From Maribacter sp. (GTDB lineage Bacteria; Bacteroidota; Bacteroidia; Flavobacteriales; Flavobacteriaceae), in NCBI GenBank assembly GCA_030730545.1, contig JANQUX010000388.1, positions 7,259 to 18,298 of the forward strand: a DNA stretch of 11,040 nt, written 5' to 3'. The notes beneath the pieces are model-generated. The model saw only the letters and a list, made by a program, of their open reading frames with translations, searched no databases and was not told the origin of the DNA. Each line of letters begins with the position of its first letter. Position 1 is the first letter of the stretch. The translations under genes were made by a program, and so were the position numbers. This document shows positions 1 through 6,088 of the stretch, one piece after another.

Positions 1-132
1 GGTACAGCTATGATGCAAACATTGGCTACGAAACCAATAATTTCTATGAATTCTGAGCACTTTTTAAGCGATAATCATAACGCGGTTACTCAATTAGAAA
101 ATATTAAAGCGGTAGTTGCTAAGGTTAAATAA
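1..132 (+). CDS. C-terminal end of an unrecognised protein (5' truncated by window edge)
   Basis: Reading frame 1 is open from the first base to a TAA at 130-132 and encodes the last 43 residues of a protein, ending in NIKAVVAKVK. Visible stretches include GTAMMQTLATKPIISMNSE and HFLSDNHNAVTQLE. The final part has the look of a C-terminal amphipathic helix. The piece is too short for me to name a family; a small alpha/beta enzyme is possible but is only a guess. It is on the same strand as the phosphoesterase gene, 58 bases upstream of it. Whether the two share a transcript is unclear, because a possible promoter element lies in the gap. Confidence 0.6.
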   Translation, partial: GTAMMQTLATKPIISMNSEHFLSDNHNAVTQLENIKAVVAKVK

Positions 133-167
133 AATGCAAATGGGCACGCATACCGCTGTTATACAGA

Positions 168-175
168 TATCTTTG
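168..175 (+). promoter_or_regulatory. Possible -7 promoter element before the phosphoesterase gene
   Basis: TATCTTTG matches the Bacteroidota -7 consensus TAnnTTTG and lies 15 bases before the ATG at 191. There is no TTG at the expected -33 distance, so only half of the promoter is supported. If used, it would give a very short leader of roughly ten bases. Confidence 0.3.
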
Positions 176-190
176 TGAAAAAATTAGTTC

Positions 191-1420
191 ATGATACGTT
201 GGGTTCTTTTCATTATAGCTTATGTTGCTTTAAGTTTTTATGTGCTTCAAGCCTTAAAAACAATTACTAAACAACCGTGGTGGTCTTGGATCTATATTGC
301 AATCTCTCTGATTGTCATGATCAATTTTATATATCAATTCTCTATTGGTGAAGAAACAGGTCGTGTTTTAAGTATACCTAAAAGTTATGCTTTCGGGTTT
401 TTATTGACCATGTTAACTTTCAATATCATCACCATTATTTTCTTGTTTTCTGAAGATATGTATCGCCTTATTTCTGGTTTGTATCAAAAGTTATTTGGAG
501 AAGAAAAGCAATTCGGATTACCTGCTAGAAGACGATTTTTAAGTTTAATAGCTTTAGGTATTGCTGCCTTACCTTTTGGGGCACTACTATACGGAATGTA
601 CAAAGGGAAATACAATTTCAAAGTCTTGAAATACGATTTAGAGTTCGATGATCTTCCCGATAGTTTTGATGGGTATAGAATCACCCAAATTTCAGATATA
701 CACAGCGGTAGTTTTGATGATAGAAAGATGATCGAATATGGTGTTGACTTAATCAATAAGCAAAAAAGTGATGTTTTATTGTTTACTGGTGATATGGTCA
801 ATAATATGACTTCTGAAATGTTACCTTGGGCAGATTTGTTTAGTAGCCTTGAGGCTAAAGATGGCAAGTTTTCAGTTTTAGGAAATCATGATTACGGTGA
901 CTACATCCCTTGGGGTACAGAAGAACTAAAACATCAGAATTTAGAAGACCTAAAGACATTGCAAAAAGAAATGGGTTTTGATCTTCTGCTTAATGAGCAC
1001 AGGTACTTGCAAAAAGGAGATGATAAAATTGCATTGGTAGGAGTAGAGAATTGGGGTAAAGGCGGATTCAAAAAAGCCGGTGATCTTAAAAAAGCAGCTT
1101 CAAAGATTAATGCCGATGATTTTAAAATATTAATGAGCCATGATCCATCGCACTGGGAAATGGAAGTGATTCAAGATGCCTATCATTATCATTTAACCTT
1201 AAGCGGTCATACACACGGTATGCAATTTGGTATCGAAATACCTGGGTTGATTAAGTGGAGCCCTGTAAAATGGAGGTACCCTTATTGGGCAGGTATCTAT
1301 AAAGAAATGGGTCAATTCATTAATGTAAACAGAGGTTTCGGATTTTTGGGATACCCGGGCAGAGTAGGAATTTGGCCTGAAATCACCGTAATAACACTCA
1401 AGAAAAAGGCGTTAACATGA
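191..1420 (+). CDS. Membrane-anchored calcineurin-like metallophosphoesterase (YkuE-like)
   Basis: The 409-residue protein joins an N-terminal membrane region to a binuclear-metal phosphoesterase domain. Hydrophobic segments are visible at about residues 2-22, 32-51, 66-86 and 115-136. The catalytic domain starts near residue 145 and carries the family motifs in order: D169-x-H171 (SDIHSG), G200-D201 (FTGDMV), GNHD at 231-234, H317 (SHDPSHW) and GHTHG at 339-343. All the expected metal ligands are therefore present. Members hydrolyse phosphomonoesters or phosphodiesters; the substrate cannot be read from sequence, though YkuE-type proteins and the UDP-diacylglucosamine hydrolases LpxH/LpxI-LpxG make lipid or envelope phosphoesters reasonable guesses. 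The sequence ARRRFLSL at 112-119, just before the fourth hydrophobic segment, resembles a Tat motif. The ATG at 191 opens directly into a membrane helix, which supports this start. The stop is TGA at 1418-1420. Confidence 0.9.
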   Translation: MIRWVLFIIAYVALSFYVLQALKTITKQPWWSWIYIAISLIVMINFIYQFSIGEETGRVLSIPKSYAFGFLLTMLTFNIITIIFLFSEDMYRLISGLYQKLFGEEKQFGLPARRRFLSLIALGIAALPFGALLYGMYKGKYNFKVLKYDLEFDDLPDSFDGYRITQISDIHSGSFDDRKMIEYGVDLINKQKSDVLLFTGDMVNNMTSEMLPWADLFSSLEAKDGKFSVLGNHDYGDYIPWGTEELKHQNLEDLKTLQKEMGFDLLLNEHRYLQKGDDKIALVGVENWGKGGFKKAGDLKKAASKINADDFKILMSHDPSHWEMEVIQDAYHYHLTLSGHTHGMQFGIEIPGLIKWSPVKWRYPYWAGIYKEMGQFINVNRGFGFLGYPGRVGIWPEITVITLKKKALT

Positions 1421-1481
1421 TTTTAACCCTTTTGCAGAATTACAATTGGGTTGCTAGGAGTAGTATTTTAACAATTTTTAT

Positions 1482-1489
1482 TACATTTG
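1482..1489 (+). promoter_or_regulatory. Possible -7 promoter element before the thioredoxin-like gene
   Basis: TACATTTG matches TAnnTTTG, 23 bases before the ATG at 1513. The nearest upstream TTG (1451-1453) is 28 bases away, longer than the usual 17-23, so the -33 side is weak. If real, it lets the small gene be expressed apart from the phosphoesterase gene. Confidence 0.35.
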
Positions 1490-1512
1490 GCTAACATAGA
1501 AAAGCATTTTAT

Positions 1513-1809
1513 ATGTCCAAATTTGGTGAGCTAATAGATTTAAAGGTACCCGTTCTTCTAGATTTTTATGCAGAGTGGAACGAACAGTCGACCGCAATGC
1601 ATCCAGTACTAAGAGATGTGGCTGCAGCTTTAGGTGATAGAGGTAAGGTAATTAAGATTGATGTGGACAAGAATAAAGAGCTTTCTCAAGCTTTGCGAGT
1701 TAAAGGTCTACCTACACTTATGATTTACAAGAAAGGTGAAATGGTATGGCGCCAAAGTGGCGAACAAGATGCCAATACACTTATCGGTATTCTTAAAGAA
1801 TACATTTAA
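1513..1809 (+). CDS. Thioredoxin-fold protein lacking the CxxC active site
   Basis: The protein has 98 residues, close to the size of a single thioredoxin domain (about 105). The fold signature is clear: a strand with the buried aspartate (VLLDFYAEW, D17), the active-site tryptophan W22, an M-x-P continuation (AMHPVLRDVAAAL), a strand IKIDVDKNKELSQALRVKG, and the cis-proline loop LPTLMIY (P67). Where thioredoxin has CGPC, this protein has N23-E24-Q25-S26, and there is no cysteine anywhere in the chain. It therefore cannot do thiol-disulfide exchange by the usual route and is more likely a binding or scaffold protein, or has an unknown role. No signal peptide is visible, so it should be cytoplasmic. 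The reading frame is intact and otherwise well conserved in appearance, which argues against a decaying gene. It is followed at once by a strong terminator. Confidence 0.88.
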   Translation: MSKFGELIDLKVPVLLDFYAEWNEQSTAMHPVLRDVAAALGDRGKVIKIDVDKNKELSQALRVKGLPTLMIYKKGEMVWRQSGEQDANTLIGILKEYI

Positions 1810-1832
1810 ACGTCAGTTATCATTTTAAATAA

Positions 1833-1864
1833 AAAAAGCTTTGAGTGCAAACTCAAAGCTTTTT
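1833..1864. terminator. Bidirectional intrinsic terminator with a GCAA loop
   Basis: A perfect 14-bp stem (1833-1846 with 1851-1864) closes a GCAA tetraloop of GNRA type. The core is GCTTTGAGT/ACTCAAAGC, flanked by an A-tract on the left (1831-1837) and a T-tract on the right (1860-1864). Read on either strand, the hairpin is followed by U residues. It sits between the convergent ends of the thioredoxin-like gene (stop 1809) and the DUF2723 gene (stop at 1892), so it probably serves both. Confidence 0.9.
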
Positions 1865-1891
1865 CTTGTGCCTTATTTTAAATAACGACTA

Positions 1892-4800
1892 TTATTCTAT
1901 GATGTCTGTTTTGGTATTGTCAGGTAAAATAGAATCAGATACCGGCATAGTGTCCATCATATCTGGGTCGGCCTGTAATGCATCTTCTGGCATGCCCATA
2001 TCATCTTCGTCTTTATAGAAGTGTTGAAATTTATCGATGTACTCATTGAAAATCAAGGTTTCTTTCTCTGCAATATCTTCGCTATCATTAGTGATAATGA
2101 TATCTATATTACGTCTGTAAGCTTCCATGTCGGCAATAATATCATCAATATTGCTGTATTGTTCATCTAAACTTGTAGAAGCATAATATTCTAATCGCTC
2201 TTGATACTTCACTTTAAGTTTCTCGAACAATGCACGTGCTTTTTGACTTTCTCCAACCTTATAATAACCATCTATAAACGGTTCTATTAAAGTGTAATAC
2301 CCAAATTTATCTACCGGCATATTGGTTAATGATATTTCAATAATATCTTTCGCCTTGTCGATTTTGTTCTCCTTGATCAATTGTTCTGTTAAACGAGCCA
2401 AGTTGCCTCTGAAAGACACACTCTGTATTCGTGTTTGTGTATCGTGGTAAATATCGCCGCCAGCATTACCCCAATCCCATCCTTTTACGATGTCGTACAT
2501 TAAATCGGTATCGATACGACCTAGTTCAAAAGCGTTTGGTCTTTCTGTACGAATAGGTACTAGTTTGTAGGCTAAACCATCTAATTGAAGGTAATCTTTC
2601 ATCCATAGATATTCAGCATCGTCAAAACTACCGCCTGAGAAGTATAATGGGCGTTTCCAGTCATTGTTCGCTAGAATGTCAAGCATCATCATGCTCTTTT
2701 TCGTAATTGCGCCTGGTAGCTCAATATCTATGTACTCTACTATTAAATCGGCATCTTTTTCTTTCACCAATCCGCTACTTAAAACATTTTGCTTGTTTAC
2801 AGGCACCCTAATTTTATTGGTAGGGTAGTAGACCATATTTTGAATCTCTTCTGGGTACTGACTTAAATCGGCACCATTCTGTTCAAGCAGATATTTATAT
2901 TTTGTTCTAGGTTTGTCACTATCGATCCAATTGATAAAATCTTTAATTGGCCACCTGTTTTCAGTAATACCTTGGTGATACAGTACATCTCTTGAGCCCC
3001 ATCTATATTTTACATGTGAAATCTGTGAAGGTATAGGCGCACTTTCATATGCGGCAACCTTCATTTGATCTACATACCAATCTGTTTCAAAAAGACTGGT
3101 ACATACTATACGTACATCTGTTCTGTAGTTTTCAATTTCTTGTGCATACCAAATAGGGAAAGTATCATTATCGCCAATAGTAAATAAAATAGCGCCTGCA
3201 TCTTCTTGGCAAGAGTCTAAATATGCTTTTGCAGATGAATTTGCAGTGAATCTGCCAGATCTATCATGGTCGTCCCAGTTTTGAACCGCCATTACCGTTG
3301 GTACAGCTAATAGGGTAATTACAACTACTGCCGGAGCCAATATTTTAGGAGTAATCCAATCTTTAAAGCTATCGTAAAGTCCGTACACTCCTATACCTAT
3401 CCAAAGAGCAAATATGTAGAACGATCCAACTAATGAATAATCACGCTCGCGAGGTTGAAAAATACCTGGGTTGGTGTAAAATTGAATTGCAAGTCCTGTG
3501 AATAAGAAGAATATCAACAATACCCAAAATTGCTTCTTGTCTTTTGAGATTTGAAAAACAACACCGATGATACCTAATATTAAGGGTAAGAAGAAATAGG
3601 TGTTTCTACCTGGATTATTTAGTATGTCGCTTGGTAAATTGTCTTGACTACCTAATCGCATACTGTCAATTGCATTTATGCCGCTTAGCCAGTTTCCATT
3701 TTCATTATAGCGACCTTGAACATCATTTTGCTTACCAACAAAATTCCACATGAAGTAACGCATGTACATATAGTTGAATTGAAACTCTACCATATACTTT
3801 ACGTTGTCCCATAAAGTTGGTGGCTGTACTTCTATATATTCATCAAAACGTTTTAAAAAGCTGATATACTGATCGGCACCAATTTCACCATTTGCAAACC
3901 CTGTTTTCACCTGTTCTGCAGCTTGTCTTAATTCTTGATTCGGCTGGGTAATTTTAAAATCTAAAGCGCCAAAATAGCGCATGTAGTTCTCTGCGTTTTG
4001 AGAACTCCACATTCTAGGTAATAGACCTTGATGTTTTGGATTAGGACCTTGAACGGCATCAACATATTTGTTTACAATAATATATTTACCAAGTGTATAA
4101 TCTTTCTCATACTTTGGCTTACCGTCTTGTTTTTCGCCTGCCTCGGCAAACATATCTGAATAATACGCACCATATACCGGGCTGTCAACACCAGGGTATT
4201 GTTCCCTGTTATAATATGCTAAAAGTGCACGTGCATCTTCTGGATTGTTCTCGTTAATAACAACTTTCGCATTCGCTCTAATTGGCAGCATTAACCAAGA
4301 AGAAAAGCCTAAGAATAAAAACATCAAACATAAAACAATTGTATTACCGGTTCTATAATTGTTTTTGCGAGTATAGTTTAAACCGAAGTAAAAAGTAGCT
4401 ATAAACACCAGACCAATAATAATGGAGCCAGAGTTAAATGGTAGACCTATACTATTAATAAAAAATACTTCGCCCCAACCGAAAAGTTGAAGAATATAGG
4501 TAAGTGAAAATTTATAGACCAGCATTAAAATTGCAATAACAATAATATTCGCTAGTAAAAAGTTCTTTACAGTTGTCTTTTTGTAGGTTTTAAAGTAGTA
4601 TAATAATCCGATGGATGGGATGGCCAAAAAGCCCATAAATTGAATACCAAAGGTTAGGCCAACTACGAAAGAGATTAATACGATCCATCTATTGCCGCGC
4701 GGATCATCTAGATTATCGGTCCATTTTAAGCCCATCCACAGTAATAAAGCCATTATAAAACTCGCCATGGCATACACTTCTGTTTCTACGGCATTGAACC

Positions 4801-5215
4801 AAAAACTATCAGAGTAGGTAAATGCAAGCGAGCCGACTAAAGCACTACCGAAAACTGCAATTGCCTTACTATTTGTAAACGGACCATCTTTATCGATTAA
4901 TTTTCTGGTGATGTTCGTAATCGTCCAGAACATAAATAAAATGGTAAATGCACTTGAAACGCCAGACACAAGGTTGACCATCATGGCTACTTGACTAGGT
5001 TCTAATGCGAACATTGCAAAGAATGCACCTATCATTTGCAGTAGCGGTGCTCCTGGTGGGTGACCAACCTGTAGCTTTGCAGCTGTTGCTATATACTCAC
5101 CCGCATCCCAAAAACTATTGGTGGGTTCTACGGTAATGTAGTATGTAATAAGTGCTATGAAAAATACGGACCATCCTAATATGGTGTCCCACTTGTGGTA
5201 GTTCTTTGAAAACAT
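1892..5215 (-). CDS. DUF2723 (TMEM260-like, GT117-type) polytopic membrane protein, candidate protein O-glycosyltransferase
   Basis: The protein has 1107 residues. Residues 11-29 form the first membrane helix, followed by a loop with D37-A-G-E40 and GHPPGAPLL at 51-59. This pairing of an acidic loop motif with HPPG is the hallmark of DUF2723 and matches the GT-C layout, where an acidic residue in the first outer loop is catalytic. NAVETEVYAM at 141-150 is another family motif. I count about nine hydrophobic segments before residue 312, a soluble insert at about 313-535, four more segments to about 642, then a large soluble C-terminal half with GDNDTFPIWY at 681-690. Residues 930-1060 look like paired helices of TPR type, and the tail is acidic. 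The human relative TMEM260 is a protein O-mannosyltransferase; acceptor and sugar donor here are unknown. It stands alone on its strand. The start ATG at 5215 directly precedes the first helix. Confidence 0.85.
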   Translation of the reverse strand: MFSKNYHKWDTILGWSVFFIALITYYITVEPTNSFWDAGEYIATAAKLQVGHPPGAPLLQMIGAFFAMFALEPSQVAMMVNLVSGVSSAFTILFMFWTITNITRKLIDKDGPFTNSKAIAVFGSALVGSLAFTYSDSFWFNAVETEVYAMASFIMALLLWMGLKWTDNLDDPRGNRWIVLISFVVGLTFGIQFMGFLAIPSIGLLYYFKTYKKTTVKNFLLANIIVIAILMLVYKFSLTYILQLFGWGEVFFINSIGLPFNSGSIIIGLVFIATFYFGLNYTRKNNYRTGNTIVLCLMFLFLGFSSWLMLPIRANAKVVINENNPEDARALLAYYNREQYPGVDSPVYGAYYSDMFAEAGEKQDGKPKYEKDYTLGKYIIVNKYVDAVQGPNPKHQGLLPRMWSSQNAENYMRYFGALDFKITQPNQELRQAAEQVKTGFANGEIGADQYISFLKRFDEYIEVQPPTLWDNVKYMVEFQFNYMYMRYFMWNFVGKQNDVQGRYNENGNWLSGINAIDSMRLGSQDNLPSDILNNPGRNTYFFLPLILGIIGVVFQISKDKKQFWVLLIFFLFTGLAIQFYTNPGIFQPRERDYSLVGSFYIFALWIGIGVYGLYDSFKDWITPKILAPAVVVITLLAVPTVMAVQNWDDHDRSGRFTANSSAKAYLDSCQEDAGAILFTIGDNDTFPIWYAQEIENYRTDVRIVCTSLFETDWYVDQMKVAAYESAPIPSQISHVKYRWGSRDVLYHQGITENRWPIKDFINWIDSDKPRTKYKYLLEQNGADLSQYPEEIQNMVYYPTNKIRVPVNKQNVLSSGLVKEKDADLIVEYIDIELPGAITKKSMMMLDILANNDWKRPLYFSGGSFDDAEYLWMKDYLQLDGLAYKLVPIRTERPNAFELGRIDTDLMYDIVKGWDWGNAGGDIYHDTQTRIQSVSFRGNLARLTEQLIKENKIDKAKDIIEISLTNMPVDKFGYYTLIEPFIDGYYKVGESQKARALFEKLKVKYQERLEYYASTSLDEQYSNIDDIIADMEAYRRNIDIIITNDSEDIAEKETLIFNEYIDKFQHFYKDEDDMGMPEDALQADPDMMDTMPVSDSILPDNTKTDIIE

Positions 5216-5219
5216 GAAG

Positions 5220-5236
5220 CTTGGGTTAAACCTAAG
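5220..5236. repeat. Imperfect palindrome just upstream of the DUF2723 start codon
   Basis: CTTGGGTT-A-AACCTAAG is a 17-bp palindrome with one mismatched pair (5223/5233). It begins five bases upstream of the ATG of the - strand gene. It could be an operator or a weak leader hairpin; nothing else supports a function. Confidence 0.3.
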
Positions 5237-5333
5237 TGGCGAATTTACTAATTAATATAGAAAGGAATGAACTATTTTTATAAACCTTTAACATGGGTAA
5301 AGAAGATTTTTTTCATTTTTACTTTAAAAAATG

Positions 5334-5364
5334 TTTGGTGAAACAAAACTTTGTTTTAAATTTG
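5334..5364 (+). promoter_or_regulatory. Promoter of the tRNA-Gln gene
   Basis: TTTG at 5334-5337 and TAAATTTG at 5357-5364 are separated by 19 bases, an excellent fit to the Bacteroidota promoter pattern. The -7 box ends 19 bases before the mature tRNA 5' end, leaving a short 5' leader for RNase P to remove. Confidence 0.75.
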
Positions 5365-5383
5365 CAGCCTCTTAAAAAGGTAT

Positions 5384-5454
5384 TGGCCCATGGTGTAATG
5401 GTAACACTTCGGTTTTTGGTACCGTCATTCAAGGTTCGAGTCCTTGTGGGCCAA
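5384..5454 (+). tRNA. tRNA-Gln (anticodon TTG)
   Basis: The 71-nt sequence folds as a cloverleaf. The acceptor stem TGGCCCA (5384-5390) pairs fully with TGGGCCA (5447-5453), followed by discriminator A5454. The D stem is GTGT/ACAC (5393-5396, 5404-5407). The T arm is CAAGG-TTCGAGT-CCTTG (5430-5446). The anticodon loop TTTTGGT (5414-5420) has anticodon TTG at 5416-5418, which reads CAA and, by wobble, CAG (glutamine). The anticodon stem TCGGT/ACCGT has a T-T mismatch at its top pair (5409/5425, tRNA positions 27-43). The 3' CCA is not encoded (the next bases are CTA), so it must be added after transcription. It has its own promoter and terminator and appears to be a single-tRNA unit. Confidence 0.95.
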
Positions 5455-5467
5455 CTAAGAGAACAAA

Positions 5468-5501
5468 AAAAATCCTGATATCATTTGATATCGGGATTTT
5501 T
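5468..5501 (+). terminator. Intrinsic terminator of the tRNA-Gln gene
   Basis: A 15-bp stem (5468-5482 with 5487-5501, one G-T pair at 5476/5493) closes the loop ATTT. It is followed by a T-rich run up to 5507. It begins 13 bases past the tRNA 3' end. Confidence 0.88.
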
Positions 5502-5586
5502 GTTTTTATGACCTATGTCATTTTAAAAGTCTTTTAAATATTAGTTCTTTACCATTCATACGTACGTAAAGACTTATTGTGAAGAA

Positions 5587-5613
5587 TTGGTTTATTGTGT
5601 GTAAGTATTTTTG
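5587..5613 (+). promoter_or_regulatory. Candidate promoter for the small membrane protein gene
   Basis: TTG at 5587-5589 and TATTTTTG at 5606-5613 are spaced by 16 bases, slightly short of the preferred 19. A start a few bases beyond would leave a leader of about 85 bases before the ATG at 5707. That leader contains the repeated CGATWACGTTA motif. Confidence 0.45.
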
Positions 5614-5624
5614 TACATTTAAAC

Positions 5625-5672
5625 CGATAACGTTACAAATTCATCGGAAAAGAAACCATTTCGATTACGTTA
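5625..5672 (+). repeat. Pair of near-identical 11-bp direct repeats
   Basis: CGATAACGTTA (5625-5635) and CGATTACGTTA (5662-5672) match at 10 of 11 bases and start 37 bases apart. They lie between the candidate promoter and the start of the small membrane protein gene. Possible regulator sites; chance remains plausible. Confidence 0.35.
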
Positions 5673-5706
5673 TTATTTACTTTATTACCCTAAATAACTT
5701 AACCCT

Positions 5707-6039
5707 ATGAAACTCTCTCCAAAAGTTTTAAAGATTTTATTAATCGTTGTTTTACTAGGCTTTGGCATAGGATTCTATTTGCAGGATAGAAAACACCAAG
5801 AAAGCACCGCTCATGCCTATAAGGCAAATCGCTATAATTTAGATCGCTTCAATAAAATCATGGAGTATAACAACAAAATGAATTCTTCTAATTGGAGGGT
5901 ATTAAAAGATAGTATCGACCAACAATTGGATACTTTGATGATTCTTCGTTTTCGTAAAGAAGTGGATAGCTTAGGTGATTTAGAGCCACAAGCTTATAGT
6001 GATCAGGTTGAGATGCAGGCTTCTTTTTTACCTCAATAA
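5707..6039 (+). CDS. Small single-span membrane protein of unknown function
   Basis: I do not recognise this 110-residue protein. Residues 1-9 are positively charged (K2, K6, K9) and are followed by a clear hydrophobic helix at about 7-25 (LKILLIVVLLGFGIGFYL). There is no cysteine, so it is not a lipoprotein, and no small-residue cleavage site is obvious, so a type II signal anchor with the rest outside the cytoplasm is the likeliest topology. Residues 35-85 are polar and probably helical, with many Asn, Asp, Arg and Lys residues (YNLDRFNKIMEYNNKMN and SSNWRVLKDSIDQQLDTL). The tail is Gln/Glu-rich and ends FLPQ. The frame is intact, has an ATG after an A+T-rich leader, and has a candidate promoter. 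It is convergent with the antiporter gene 49 bases away, with no convincing terminator between them. Confidence 0.75.
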   Translation: MKLSPKVLKILLIVVLLGFGIGFYLQDRKHQESTAHAYKANRYNLDRFNKIMEYNNKMNSSNWRVLKDSIDQQLDTLMILRFRKEVDSLGDLEPQAYSDQVEMQASFLPQ

Positions 6040-6088
6040 ATTTTTTACTTATATAGTCTTTGCTATTTGGCTATAACTTCGAGATATT

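Noticed and set aside
484..867. A 127-codon open frame antisense to the phosphoesterase gene
   Set aside because: It is opposite a well-supported domain, has Ser/Leu/Lys-rich composition typical of antisense frames, and shows no motif.
5293..5478. A 61-codon open frame on the + strand
   Set aside because: It runs through the tRNA-Gln promoter, the whole tRNA and part of its terminator stem, so it is not a gene.
6052..6075. Inverted repeat TATAG/CTATA between the convergent small protein and antiporter genes as a terminator
   Set aside because: The stem is only five A+T-rich pairs with a 14-base loop and no good T-tract; too weak to call.
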